Assembly (NCBI RefSeq): GCF_000003855.2
Contig: NW_003101675.1
Location: 1,676,379-1,740,378 of the forward strand
Reading direction: 5' to 3'
DNA from: Blastomyces gilchristii SLH14081
Taxonomy: Eukaryota > Ascomycota > Eurotiomycetes > Onygenales > Ajellomycetaceae
DNA: 64,000 nt
The translations under genes and the position numbers were made by a program. Below the pieces are notes generated by a model. It saw only the letters and a program-made list of their open reading frames with translations, was not told the origin of the DNA and did no database searches. Of this stretch, positions 11,385 to 24,108 are shown one piece after another (the stretch's first letter is position 1; each line of letters starts with the position of its first letter).

Positions 11385-11407
11385 CCTGAGAACTAAAGGT
11401 TCTCAGG
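11385..11407 (+). other. 3' UTR stem-loop of LINE copy 1
   Basis: CCTGAGAAC - TAAAG - GTTCTCAGG forms a perfect 9-bp stem with a 5-base loop, about 40 bases before the (AAT)n tail. The same stem is intact in LINE copy 2. Hairpins near the 3' end are known to be recognised by the reverse transcriptase in several LINE families; that role here is inferred. Confidence 0.6.
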
Positions 11408-11639
11408 TAGATGTCATAGTCTCTGACTGCATACATCTATAATTGAAGAATAATAATAATAATAATAATAATAACTCTGTATTATATCTATTATTATTAT
11501 CAGATTAATCAGAGCTGTATAAACTGTAGTCAGCTATTTAATCTTATTTATAAATTTAAAAAGATGTATATAACATTATATAAGACTTTATTACAAAGTA
11601 CTTAACAGTAACTATATACTATAAACACAGAGATTAAAA

Positions 11640-12190
11640 TGTGATAAAGATAGTAAGAGAGAAGTAGAGATAGTAAAAGTGATAAAAGAGACTACAGAGT
11701 AGTAGAGATAGTAATAATAATAAAAAAACTAGAGAGTGAAAAATATAATAGAGAAAGATAATAGAGACAGTGATAATAATAGAGATAATAGAAGTGAGAG
11801 AAATAATAGAGATAATAAGAAAAATATAGCATAATAAAATAAGAGTAGAAATAGAGAGTGAAAGTAATAGAGAGTATTATAAAATGATAAAGACAGTGAT
11901 AATAATAGAGAGAGTAGAGATGAAAGAGATAATAGAAGTCATAAAGAAAGAATTAGAGTCAAAGAGATAATAAAGATAATAGATATAATAAGAGAGTAAG
12001 TGATAAGATAAAGATAGAAATATAAAGTAAAAGTAATAGAGAGAGCTATGAAGCAGTAGAGACAGTAGTAATAATAAAGAAAGTAGAGATAATAGAGATA
12101 ATAAGAGAGATAGAAGTGAAAGAAGTAATATAGATAATACAGATAAGTAATAAGTAATAGAGAGATAGAGTAATAGAAGTAATTAACAGA
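11640..12190. repeat. Purine-rich low-complexity tract
   Basis: About 550 bases of degenerate GATAATAGAGATAGTAATAATA-like sequence, in effect the complement of the composition at 3118-3790. Together they flank LINE copy 1 in inverted orientation. No gene. Confidence 0.75.
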
Positions 12191-12586
12191 TACTACTACA
12201 TATTCATGAATTTTTAATAAGATGCATGTAAGATCATGTTACAGCATTTTTCGCACGGAAAAGTCAGTTTTTCTTTAATATATAGAGAGAAGTGTATCTG
12301 CTTAGTTAGTAATTAACATAGCAGAACTCTATAGTATAATATAATATGTTTTTCTTTTTTTAATTTCTTCATTCAACTCTTCTTTGACTGATGAGTAGTT
12401 TGTCTACATTATAGAGTAATAGAAGCAGCACTTTATATTCATATTCTCATACTTAAACACCTATTAATAAAGAATCAGAAGAAAGAGATACTATATAATA
12501 TATAGAAGTCTTAGAAGAGATCATGAAGTTATCTGTAAATAATAAAGTGAATTATGAATCTGATAATAACACTTCGAGCTTACAAG
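12191..12586. other. AT-rich flank split by LINE copy 2
   Basis: The left flank of LINE copy 2 and the sequence from 16534 onward were contiguous before that insertion, as the shared target duplication shows. The last part (about 12500-12586) has an open-looking frame (EVLEEIMKLSVNN) that may continue on the other side. No recognised gene. Confidence 0.35.
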
Positions 12587-12601
12587 TAACATGTATAGAA
12601 G

Positions 12602-15600
12602 ATAACTCCATCAAGAAACTCTATAATTGCAGGAGACTTCAATGCACATCATCCCTGGTGAAATTCAGAATGCAAGAGAGCAGTGAGAGCTGATAATCTG
12701 GTTGAATGGACCTTTGAGCATTCAATAGATTTGGTTAATAAGTCTGATCAACAAACATTCTTTAGAAAAGGCATGAAACAGAAGTCTATTATAGATCTAA
12801 CCTTCATGTCACAAAATCTAATGAAAAGAAGACTTGTAAACTGGTTTTTTGATTCAAATGAGACATCAGGATCAGGTCATGAGATTATTCAATTTGATAT
12901 TGAACTGAGTGAAAAACAAATGAGTGAAAATCCTCTTCTCTCTAATCAGTATAACTTTGAAAAAGCTGATTGGAAAGCAGTTGAAGAAAGTATAAAACTG
13001 TTAAAATCTGCAAGACAGAATGAGCTATATTGGAATTCTGGTCAAGATATCTCAAATGAAATGCTTGAGAATAGAGTGAAGCTTATTACATCTATTATTC
13101 TAATAAGTGTTAGAGATAATATTTCAAAGAGAAAATCTTCTGAGTATTCAAAACCTTGATGGAATGAGAATATCTCATCTAAAAGGAAAGAATTAGCTAC
13201 TGCTAGAAGAGATTGAAAGAATGATGTAATATCTGATAAAGAGTTCAAAGCTGTCAGAAATGAATATTTTTCAGATATTAAAAGAGCTAAAACAGACTGC
13301 TGGAATAAATTTCTTGAAGAAGCACAAGGGAAGGAAGTTTTTAAAGCTTTTAACTATACTAAAACAAGAAGTGTAGCAAAACTTCCAGCCTTAGAATATG
13401 AGTTTCAGAATGAATCATATACAGCAAACTCTTTTGAGGAAAAATGTCAAGCTTTCATGAGAATTCTCTTTCAGAACTCACCAGATTCAGATTCAGATTC
13501 AGAGGAAGAGAATATATCACTTCTCAACTACATTGATGAAAATGACTGGAAATGGCCTGATCTTACACAAGATGAATTAGAGTCAGCTATCTTCTCAAGT
13601 TCTGTTAAAACTGCTGCAGGTTCTGATTCAATTAATTACTTGATTATTCAGAATACATATTCCTACTTAAAGAATGAATATTTTAAGCTCTTTTTCAATC
13701 TCTTGAAAAATGGATATCATTCTGAATGCTGGAGAGAAGCCACTGGAGTGATTCTTGCAAAACCTAATAGAAAAACTTCAATTCCTAAGTCATATAGAGT
13801 AATATCTCTATTGAACTGCCTAGGAAAGGTTTTAGAAAAGATAATAGCTACTCAACTATCTTTTATAAGCTCTATAGATGATTCTCTTTTATTCAGTGAA
13901 TAAATGAGAGATAGAAAACAGTGTTCTGCAATTGACACTGTTCTCTCAGTTGTTCATGATATTCAAATAGCAAAGCATGAGGGTCTGGTCTCAACTGCAG
14001 TTTTCATTGATATAAAAGAAGCATTTGATCATGTTTCAAAGTCAAAGTTAATTCAGACATTGAAGATATTAAAACTGCCACTTTCTCTAATAAAATGAGT
14101 TAACTGTTTTATGTCTAAAAGAAGTATACAACTCTTCTTTGATGAAATGAAACAAGACAAGACTGAGATAAAAATAGGAGTATCACAGGGATCTTCAATC
14201 TCACTCATTTTATTTGCAATATACACTGCATATCTATTTAAAAATAGAAATATGAGAATAGTGTGATCTCTGAGTTATATGAATGATATTGGTCTAGTCT
14301 ACAGCTCAAAAACTATCAAAGAGAATTTGAAAGTAATTGAAGAAGCTGCAAAGAAAATCTTTGTTAGAGCAGATATCAATCAAATTCAATTTGATATGAA
14401 TAAAACTGAGTTAATTCACTTCTTTCTGAGATTCAATGAGAAAGGACTATCTCTAACTCTTTTAAATAAAGAGATTAAACCCAGTGTAAATGTCAAATGA
14501 TTAGAAGTATGATTAAACTCCAAGTTGAATTTTAAATATCACATTCAACAAAGAACTGTCAAGGCAGAAAGACTATTGAACAACATAATCAGACTATTAA
14601 ATACAGAGAGGGGTCTATCCTTCCAGGCTATGAGACAGTTATATATAGCCTGTATTACATCAGTAGCTGATTATGAAGTTCAAGTTTGGTGGAATAATCA
14701 AGGGAATTTCACTGAACTCTTTCAAAGTCTGCAAAACAGAGTCTTGAGAAGAATTCTGGAAGCATTCAAATCATCTCCTATTAAAGCAATGGAAATTGAA
14801 GCTTCAATTCCTCCTCCTGCTATTAGATTTGAAAAGGCCTGTATGAACTATGCTCTGAGAGTTGTAAAGATGAGCTCAAATCATATAATCAGAGAAAGAG
14901 TCTCTTCTTCATTTTCATCAATTGACTCTGATAATGAACTGGATTGGAATAGATTTCTTGATTGAAATGAAAATAACTCTTCAAAGAAAATGCCTTCTCA
15001 ACTGTACAGGCTATGCTCTCTGATTAAAAATCAATTTTCTTCTTTAAATGTTGAAAAAGTTGATCATGAGAAGTTATCTCCCTGGAGAGAAAAGCTTGAA
15101 TCTCTTATAGACTTACAAATAAGTGAACTATCAAAAGAGAAAGAATATGAACAGCATTTGAAGAGAATTTCTACAATCAATATAAAAGACTCTATTCTGA
15201 TTTATTCAGATGACTCAAAAAATGAGAACTTGAATAGATTAGACACAGGAATTGCTTATACTGAAGATAATATCAATTTTATCTCAGATTTCTGAAATCT
15301 AGACTCTGAATGTGAAGTCTTTGATGCTGAACTATTTGCAATAGTGAAAGCTTTCAAACTCATTGAAATAAAATCTTATAAAAGAGGAAATTGTTTGAAA
15401 GAGGTATGAATATTCTCTGATAGTCAAGCTGCTTTAAAAAGACTTAGAAATAGTCAGATTTATAATGATCAAATGAATCTTGAACTGATCTTAAACTCTA
15501 TTTTAAAAATTCAAAAGAGAAGAATATCAAAGCTGATAATTCATCTGCACTGGGTTCCTGCTCATATGAATATTCATGGCAATGAATTGGCTGATTCAGC

Positions 15601-16129
15601 TGCAAAAAAGGGTGCAGAATTAAGCAGATCTATTCAAAAAATTGTGTCCTGGTCTTTTATAAAGAGAAAAATAAAAGAATCTTGTTTAGACAAGTGAAAT
15701 GAAAGCTGGCAGAAACAAAAGAAGAGTATACATTATTCAAGATTTGAAACAAAACCCAAGTGAAAATCTTGTTCAATTAAATGTAAAAAGAAAATATTCT
15801 CATCTATAATACAGCTGAAACTAGGACATGGCTATTTCAAATCTTATATACAAAGATTTGATGATAGATTTGACTCAATAGAATGCTCATTCTGCAATAT
15901 AAATGAGAATCCTGAGCATATTGTAATGCACTGTGCATTATACAATAGTCTCAGAGCCAGATTGAAAGAGAAGTATGATCTAAATCAATTAAATATGAGA
16001 TTCTTATTCTCAACTGAGACAGGAATTAAATACTTAATAGACTTTCTATCAGAAACTCAAGCAGCTACAAGAAAATGACTAAATTCAGAATTATCTGAAT
16101 ATGAAGAGGAGGAAATCAATCAGATATAG
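12602..16129 (+). pseudogene. LINE copy 2 ORF2, truncated and broken
   Basis: Begins just before IIAGDFNAHHPW in the endonuclease. The long open block at 12683-13159 covers the rest of the endonuclease; its SDH motif reads SGH (near 12873), so a catalytic Asp is changed. RT follows (TAAGSDSINYL near 13614, FIDIKEAFDHVSKSK near 14005); the catalytic YVDD is YMND (14276-14287). RNase H keeps HWVPAHMNIHGNELAD with its Trp intact (15548 on). Stops at 13901 and 14096 and others are Q-to-stop or W-to-TGA changes. The probable true stop is TAG 16127-16129. Confidence 0.85.
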
Positions 16130-16437
16130 TCTGTTAAAACAGCTATACACTCTCTTTTAATAATTTGTTTTGTTATAGTCTCTCTTTACTTTATCTTTTT
16201 CTTTATCTTTTTCTTTCAATTTCTTTCTATCTATCTATTTAATGTGTCTATCTTTGAGACTGTGTTCTTTTTCTCTTTTCCTTTGTCATGATATTATCAA
16301 ATGGTTTCAAAGTATCAAAAGATGTTAAAACACTGCAATTTGTAAACAGTTTTTGTATTCTGGGCTGGAATTTTCTGATTTTGCATATCTGAAATTGATG
16401 AATGTATAATAGTTAACTTTACAGACATAGGAAAAAC

Positions 16438-16460
16438 CCTGAGAACTAAAAGTTCTCAGG
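16438..16460 (+). other. 3' UTR stem-loop of LINE copy 2
   Basis: CCTGAGAAC - TAAAA - GTTCTCAGG. The stem is identical to that at 11385-11407 and the loop differs by one G-to-A, again about 40 bases before the (AAT)n tail. Confidence 0.6.
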
Positions 16461-16533
16461 TAGATGTCATAGTCTCTGACTGCATACATCTATAATTGAA
16501 GAATAATAATAATAATAATAACATGTATAGAAG

Positions 16534-17434
16534 TATAATATATGAGTGTAAGTATTATGTCTAAAATGAGTTCAGATGATATAATATTAATAATATTTAA
16601 TAATCTTATAGTATTCTGTAATAGAATAAGTATGTGTCAGATAGTTATCTCTGTAGCAGATAATTTCAAATCTGAAATCTGTGAATATTAAAAGAATGTT
16701 TAAAAAGTTTTAAATATCAAAGCTGTAATTACATTTGATAGCAATAACTATTAGATCTGATGTACAGAAATTCTTGCAGACAGTGAAGTTATCAGTGAAT
16801 CAGACATTTTTTATCAAAAATCAATAAGTCTGCTGAGAAGACATCACTCAAAATATATTGAATACTGAAAAATAAAGCATTTACACTAAAGTACTGTATC
16901 ACTGTATGTTACAGTTCTTATTAGAGTCTGTATATACAATCATTGAAACTTTTGTGTCAGATAATAAAGCTGTGTTATGAGAAAGAATTGAAGTTAAATA
17001 TACTATCTCACTTACAGAGAAACATATATATATTGTGAAAGAATTAACTATTTTACATGTCAAAGACAATAATTATTTGATATATTAGAGAAGATTTCAT
17101 TATCTAGTTATATATTATAAGAAATTGATAAATAACTCAGAGAACTTTTATCATGATCTTTTTCTTATTAGTTTGAAGAATCATTAAAAATCTTTTATTA
17201 AGACATGTTTAGACAATTTCTACATATCTGACCAGAACTCTATATGTAATATTAATTTTGAGAATTTTATAAAGCAGTTGATAAATTAGATAAGTAAGTT
17301 TAAGAATAAACATGCTAAGTCTTAGCAAGTTAACATAGCTATTATAACTCTCACTACATCATCTGCATGCAGTTTCAAATATGAGATATACAGTTTAAAA
17401 TAGTATTCAGTGTTAATATCTTTATCATCATCAC
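16534..17434 (+). pseudogene. Decayed coding remnant interrupted by LINE copy 2
   Basis: Reading plus-strand frames with RIP-type stops ignored gives protein-like stretches (MSSDDIILIIFNN, VITFDSNNYWIWCTEILADSE, SHLQRNIYI). The Tyr-x-Trp stretch followed by a charged helix is vaguely like Copia-type Gag N-termini, but I cannot assign it. The element was in place before LINE copy 2 inserted. It ends where the GC-rich 5' end of LINE copy 3 begins. Confidence 0.3.
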
Positions 17435-19102
17435 AACAGTTCAAACCGCTTCACCACGAACTCGCTCGATTGTTCGAATAAGAACCCGCCGGTAGGTCCA
17501 TTGAAACGCCCTCAATCATACGACCATTTTGACCCCATCGCCTACCACATACCCCGTGTGGTGGTGGAGCTATCCAGCCAAACGTGAACCAGATGTTGTT
17601 CGAAACTCCTGTGTGGGATTATCCCTCATTCACCCCTATCACACAACCCCGGGCCAAAATGCCATACAAATTGTAAGGTGAAGAGACCTAGTCATATGCA
17701 TCAATCTTCTTGATTTTAGAAGATTCTCAATCTGTAATTGTGAAGATATCTGAGAAGTAATCTCTGTGAAAACCCTGTCTATCTTTGATGTTTCAAAACA
17801 TCAATGCCAAGTCTCTTTCATGTACTGCCCTTTTCAATCAGGCTCATCTTCAGCAGAAAGATACAAAAAGATACCTCAATAATACTATTGAGTATATAAT
17901 CAACAGATATATCTAAAGTGCAACCTCTATGTCTGTCTTTGATGTATTAAGACATCAACATCAAGTCTTACTCATGTATCACCTTATTCAACCTGCTCTA
18001 TCTCTGACAGAAAGATATAAAAGATATCTTATCAACAGTATTTAATACATAATCAGTAAACATGATAACTATAAAATCAGTATATCTCAAGATCTGACTG
18101 AGTCTTTGATCTCTATATAGTGAGATATATTAAAACTAGTTTTAATATCTCAATATTCAATAGATTCTGTAAGAGATTGAGAACAGTAATACTAGATTTC
18201 TATTAAATTTAAGAATTAACTCTATATTAATATAATCATTAACAAGATCTTCTATTTTAAGATATATATAATCAGTTCCTCTACATTCTGCTAATAGTAT
18301 TTATATTATTATATAGAAACAGGCTTATATTCTCTATAATATTAAGATTCTGAAGAGAGAAAGTCTTGATAGAGAATATATAGTAGTATATATCTTAGCA
18401 GTTTCTATCTCATTCTTCTGTAGTAGTTAATGTAAAAAAAAAGATCTTAGAATTAGTTTTTTACTTCTCTTGAAAAAGTAAGATGATTTTCTCTGAGTTT
18501 TATATAATATTCTCACAAAGAATTAAAAACAGAGCTGTTTTCTGTTATAATTTCACATTCTTTTAAGTAAGAATTACTTTTTCAGTGACTGAAGAGCTTT
18601 TATTAATACTTAATTCTTTTTTACACTCTTTATTAACTGATTTAAGTTGTATACTTGTTGTGTGAGAAGAATTAAATGATTTAGAATAAAATTAAATAGT
18701 TTTAATCAAGTTCTCTGCAAAAAATTGACTTACTTTTTATCAGTTTTTCTCTTAAAAACTGTTATATTATTTGATTTATTATCAATTGATATCATACTTT
18801 TTCTCACTATATCTTAAGAAAGAGATTGTAAAGATTTTATTAATTTATCTTAAAAATTAATTTTAGTTTATTAGATTCTCTTTAAAAATCTAATCTAGTT
18901 ACTGAACTAGAGTGAAAAAAATCAGATGTTTTATATATAAAAGTCTTTCATTCTTCTTTTGAAACAGTCTGATTAACTTTTCAATTGAAAATAGACTAAT
19001 AAATCTCTCAATTGAAACAGTCTGATCAACTTTTTCTTTGAAAATAGACTGATAAATCTCTCAATTAAAACAGTCTGATTCACTTTTCATTCAGTGAGTA
19101 AA

Positions 19103-20689
19103 ATGAGTTCAAAATTACACTTAGTTAATGTGAAAAAAGACACTTTCTCAGATGCTATTTCTGAGATTGAATTTCTGAAGAGAAGAAAGAAGAAAGAAAT
19201 AGAGAAATAATAAGTTCTTAAAATATAGAAACTTGAAAGAGTAAATAAAATTCTTGAAAAACAGTATCTGAGTGAGAAGAATGAAGAAGTTCTGTTAATT
19301 CTTTATACTCAGACTAGATCACTATAAGAGATAATCAAGTTCAAAATTGAAATTTCAAATATAGTTCAAAAAACATTGAAAACATTTAATATAATTACTG
19401 ACTCTTTATCTTCTACTTCTTCTTCTTCTTCTTTAAATTAGAAGAAAATATATACTTAAGTAGCAGAATCTGCTATCTCTAAATCTACTATCTAAAAATC
19501 TGCTCAAAATTCTGAGAAAACTGAGAAGAATATTACTCAGACTTCTGTTCAAAGAAAAGAAGAGAAAAAAATATAAAAATAGAAAAACTTTCAAATCTTC
19601 AGAAATAGAAGACTTATTCTCAAAGTCTCAAATTATAAGATCTTACAAAGAAACAAGCTAAATGTAAATCTTATTTTCAGAATTAGAAATGAGATTAATC
19701 AGCAGTTCTTTTCTCAGTTAATAACTGATATTGAAGTTTAAAAATCAGTTATAGCTTCAATTGAGTTATCTTTCTTTGAAAATTCCTTTATTCTAATTAC
19801 AATGCCTGAATTCAGTGCAGAATTTCTCATTTAGAATGAGAATCTCTGAGAATCAGTAATAGAATCTCTGTTAAATACAACAACTTCATCTAAGAGAGAT
19901 ATAAAGTGAGATAAATTCATTCTTTATACTATTTCAGTTGAAATCTTTGACTGTGAGAAAGAAATGCTACTTCTTAAAAATGAATTAGAAGAATACAATT
20001 CTATTCAACTGAGAAAAGAGACTGTATAACTAAATTTAATTAAGTTCAGATAAAGCAGAAGAAATGCCTCTGTTCTAATATATACAAAGACACTTAAATA
20101 ATAAATAATCTCTGAAGTAAGAGTGATAGATTTGTAAATGTGAGTTCATGAATACAAAGACTCAAGAATGAATCTCAAAGCTTACACATAGTGTTTAAAC
20201 TATCAAAGATATGAACACTTTGTAATATCTTATTTCAGAGACTTAAAATATACATTCTGTACTAGAGATCATAAAACTAGTAAATATAAATATCAAATAT
20301 GATTAAAAAGAGATGAAATATATTAATATACTCTGCTTAAATGCTGCAATTGTAAAGAAAAACATGCATCTAGCTCAAATGAATGTATACTTACTTCAAG
20401 AACTCAGAAGAACTGAAGACAAGATGAAGCTCAAAGTAAATCTAAAATACAAGAGAAAAGTCAAGTCAGTAAATCTATAACTATAAGCTTAAAAAGAAGA
20501 AACTCTCAACTATCTAAATCTTCAAACTTCAATTCTTCAGCTAAATATAAACAGAATTTGAATTCTTAAACATCTGTTAAGATTAGAGAATTGAGAAATG
20601 ACTCTGATAATAAACTAGATAGAATGTAAGTAGTTAAGATTTCTGCTTTTAAAAATAGTTATAATCTACTATCTGATAATAGTGATTAG
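19103..20689 (+). pseudogene. LINE copy 3 ORF1, heavily mutated
   Basis: ATG at 19103 in the context GAGTAAAATGAG, collinear with 5488-7113. Stops occur from about residue 35 on. The Ser run is shorter than in copy 1 (19415-19432). Several knuckle cysteines have become Tyr or Ser (for example near 20215 and 20345), all explainable by G-to-A changes. Same family and role as ORF1 of copy 1. Confidence 0.75.
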
Positions 20690-20718
20690 ATTCTACTCTA
20701 TCTTCACTCTCTTTTAGT

Positions 20719-21786
20719 ATGAATGTATGACAAAAACAATAAAACACATTTCAAAACTCTTCAAAAATCATATTTATTTCAAACAATGTGAATAGAAACT
20801 TAAATTATATTTAATCTTATCTTCAGATTGCATTTGAATAAAATGTTGACTTTGTACTTCTTTAATAATCAAACTTTGATGCTGAGTAAAAGTACATCAT
20901 TTCTTATTCAAGCTATTACTACTTTCTACCTGAAAAATCTGAGATAAAATCAAGAGTAGTGAGTTATGAAAGAAAAAGATCAAGATATTAATTTAATCTA
21001 AGATTTAATATTATATCTGACCCTGATATTTCAGTTCGCGATATTATAGATAAAGAGAATGAGTTTAATACTATATAACTTATAAATATCTATAATGAAC
21101 AGTTATTAAAAGAAAACAACAATATCTGAATAATTAATAGAGAATTTTTGAATATCACTCTCTTAAAAAACTCTATAATTGTAGAAGATTTCAATACACA
21201 TCATCTCTGATGAAACTCAGAATGCAGAAGAGCAGTAAGAGCAGATAAACTGATTGAATAAACTGTTAAATATTCAATAGATTTAGTTAATAAGTCTGAT
21301 TAATAAATGTTATTTAGAAAAGATATGAAACAGAAATCTATTATAAATCTAACTTTCATATTATAAAATCTAATTGAAAAATCACATTTAAACTGATTTA
21401 TTAAGTTAAATATGATCTCAGAATCAGATCATAAAATTATTCAATTTAATAATAAAGTGAGTGAAAAATGAATAAGTGAAAATTCTCTTCTCTCTAATTA
21501 ATATAACTTTCAAAAAGCTGATTAAAAAGCAGTTAAAGAAAGTATAAAACTACTGAAGTCTGAAAAGCAGAGTAAGCTCTATTAAAATCAGAGTTCAGAT
21601 ATCTCAAATGAAATACTTAAGAATGAAGTAAAGCTGATTATATCTATTCTTCTAATAAGTATTAGAGAAAATATTTTGAAGAAAAAGTCTTCTGAGTATT
21701 TTAAATCTTGATAAAATGAGAATATCACTTCTAAAAGAAAACAATTGATCACTGCTAAAAGAGATTGAAAGAATAACTTAATATCT
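20719..21786 (+). pseudogene. LINE copy 3 ORF2, N-terminal endonuclease part only
   Basis: Collinear with 7143-8210. The endonuclease core is still readable (VDFVLL near 20850, IIVEDFNTHHL near 21175 where copies 1 and 2 have IIAGDFNAHH, ESDHKII near 21422). TGA TGA at 21208-21213 replaces two Trp codons, and the preceding Pro codon is CTC where copy 2 has CCC. Reverse transcriptase and RNase H are absent because Gypsy sequence begins at 21787. Confidence 0.75.
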
Positions 21787-21787
21787 T

Positions 21788-24108
21788 CAGTATAGTTATC
21801 AGATCAGATCAGAACTTCTCTGTACAGATTTATTCTCTATCTGAAATAATATTCATAGATAATTCATATAATCAGATTATATTGCAGATGAAAATGTGAA
21901 TTAAATTCTTTAACTTTAAGTTTTTATAAGTGAATATAAAGTATGCTATCTTGATAAAGTGATCTACTATCATCAGTATACTGTTAAAGCAGGCATTATA
22001 TATATTCTTACTTTCAGAGAGACTTATAAGAGTGTTCATTTCTAACTATTTTCAAGATTCTTATAAGATAAGTAGAGAAGTAAGTTCTTTATATAATCTA
22101 CACTGTACTACTCATGAATTCTGATAAATAGTATAAAAATTCACTATCTTCTTCATAAACTCTTATATCTTCAGTCAGAAGTATTTTCTTATAAGTAACT
22201 CATAAGTTCCAGTATCTATAAAATAACTTATTAGAGAAGAGTTATGATATCTTTTAATAAGTTCTATATATAGAAACTTATTCATAGGTATATAAATTCA
22301 GTTCTCTCTTTATAAGAGATTATTTAAGTCTCTTCAATTCTTTATTTCTACAGAGTTGATCTCTGCTATAAGCAGTTTTTAAATATACTGAGTATATTCA
22401 TTCTTCAGTTACAGTTCAGACAATCTGAATAGAAAATCTTATAAAGACTTATACTCTGTTTTTTCTTATATCAGATCTTTCACAGTACTTCTCAGAGTCT
22501 ATATACTCTTCAGATTATAGATACTCTTTTTAAGAATTCTCACAGAGATTCTCAGAGTGTTGACTCTCAGTATTATAGAGAGTAGTTATAAAGACTTCTT
22601 CTCTCTCTCTTTCTTCTTCTCTTATAAGAGATTAAGAGACTCTTCAGTCAATCTCTTTATAATACTCAGTTTAAGTATTTTATAAAGCTTTTCTGTCTTC
22701 TCTAGTCTCTCTATATCTGTTATTCTAATGTTCTTAATATAGTCAGACCTGTAAGAGAGTCTGTCTACTGAGTTCTTAATTTTCTTAATATACTCTATCT
22801 TGAATCAGAACTCACTCAGTCTCTGAGCTCAGTAAATCTGCTACTGTGAGAGTTTCTTGATTAAAGTAAATTATTATAAGCTGTTATAATCAGTTCTAAC
22901 AGTAATCACTGTTATAAGACTCTTGAAGTAGTGATATTAATAATGAAAGAATTTCACTATTATAAGAAGCTTCTAATTATAAATATTATAGTTAATCTCT
23001 GTGAGTTATATCTTTTATAAGAAAAAGATCACTGAAACTCAGTTCTTATTTAACTGTAGTTATAAGACTATTTCTGAAATTTTAAAGAAGAAAATATTTA
23101 TCTTTAATCTGATTAAGAGTAAGAAATCAAAGTGAAACAGTATCACTATATCTATGAATATCTGTTTTAATCTTACAAAGACTCTGTAAGCTTTTGAAAT
23201 AAGAAAGTTCTCACAGCTCTTTCTTCTTAACAATCTTTTCATTCTTTATTTATAAAATGACTTCTTCTTATTTTCACTTTTTAGTATGTCTGTAAGAGTT
23301 AAGAAGATTCTTATAAATGCAAAGATAAACTATCTATAGAAATTCACAAAACTCAGAAAGATCTGAATTTTATAACTACTAGTTAACTTCAGTTATAATA
23401 GAATAATCTCAATCTATGAAGATTTTATCTGAATATTATTTACAGTGATTACATATTCTAGAAAATTAATTCAGTGAATACTGAGATTGTACTTTACAAG
23501 TTTAATATACAGTTCTGTCTTATCTAAAATCTTTAATACAGTTTATATATACTCAGTATGTTCTTTCTTCTTCACAGAGTACATCATTACATTATTCAGA
23601 TATATTATTATAAAGATATTCAGATACGCATGAAGTATTTTATTAATTAAATACTGAAATACTGCAGAAATATTAGTCAAATCAAAAGATATCACTAGAT
23701 ATTTAAATAATCTCAGTGTGATTCTAAAGACAGTCTTTTATTCATTCTCAGACTGTATTCACAGCTGTGTATATATATTAATCACATTCAGTTATATGAA
23801 TAGAACAGCTCTCATGAGATAATTGATCACATTCTCAATCAGAGATAGAGAAGAGTAACTCTTTATTATCTTGAAGTTCAGATCACAGTAGTCTATACAT
23901 AATCTGAGATCTTTATTCTTCTTTTTTACAAATATTACAGAGACTCTCACAGAGATCTATGAAGATCAGATGAAGTCATTCTTCAGATTCTTTTTTCTAT
24001 AAGTCTGTAAGATCTCTGTCTTATGATAAGAGAGCTTATAAATTGATTCTCAGAACAGTTTCCGTTCTTCTATCAAATTTATTATCAGATTCTTCTCATA
24101 GTGAGATG
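21788..24108 (-). pseudogene. Gypsy family C pol, minus-strand arm (RT, RNase H, part of integrase)
   Basis: Read from 24108 leftward: start of reverse transcriptase (a YEKNLIINLIEE block near 24100, then ISVRVSVIFVKKKNKDLRLCIDY near 23930, the Ty3/Gypsy RT N-terminal pattern), then RT, then the RNase H region (ORF 23060-23242), then integrase. Gypsy pol order is RT - RNase H - integrase. Many stops. The gene is cut on its 3' side against LINE copy 3 and on its 5' side by the MITE fragment. Confidence 0.8.

Larger units (their letters stand above)
3806..11473 (+). mobile_element. Complete Tad1-like LINE, copy 1
   Basis: A 7668-bp non-LTR retrotransposon bounded by an exact 15-bp target duplication, ACTCTGTATTATATC, at 3791-3805 and 11474-11488. 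Order: GC-rich 5' UTR (3806-5487), ORF1 with CCHC-type zinc fingers (5488-7113), ORF2 with endonuclease, reverse transcriptase and RNase H (7143-11093), 3' UTR with a stem-loop, and an (AAT)n tail from about 11448. This order is that of fungal Tad1-clade LINEs. Both ORFs are broken by point mutations, mostly TGA at Trp positions, so the copy is dead although structurally full length. It inserted beside the pyrimidine-rich tract. Confidence 0.92.
12602..16518 (+). mobile_element. 5'-truncated Tad1-like LINE, copy 2
   Basis: Starts within the endonuclease domain, at the point equal to 7578 in copy 1, and ends in an (AAT)n tail at about 16518. TAACATGTATAGAAG occurs at 12587-12601 and 16519-16533, a 15-bp target duplication (the first bases overlap the tail). 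This is the signature of incomplete target-primed reverse transcription. It is the least mutated LINE copy here: many TGG and CAG codons that are TGA or TAA in copies 1 and 3 are still intact. Confidence 0.9.
17435..21786 (+). mobile_element. Tad1-like LINE, copy 3, 3' part missing
   Basis: The start is set near AACAGTTCAAACC, by comparison with copy 1. The GC-rich 5' UTR (17446-17690) matches 3824-4030 closely. It holds ORF1 and the endonuclease part of ORF2, then stops abruptly at 21786 where Gypsy C sequence begins, just after the point equal to about 8210 in copy 1. It is far more mutated than copies 1 and 2: Gln, Trp and Arg codons are commonly stops and Cys codons of the zinc knuckles are lost. 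No 3' end or target duplication remains. Confidence 0.88.
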
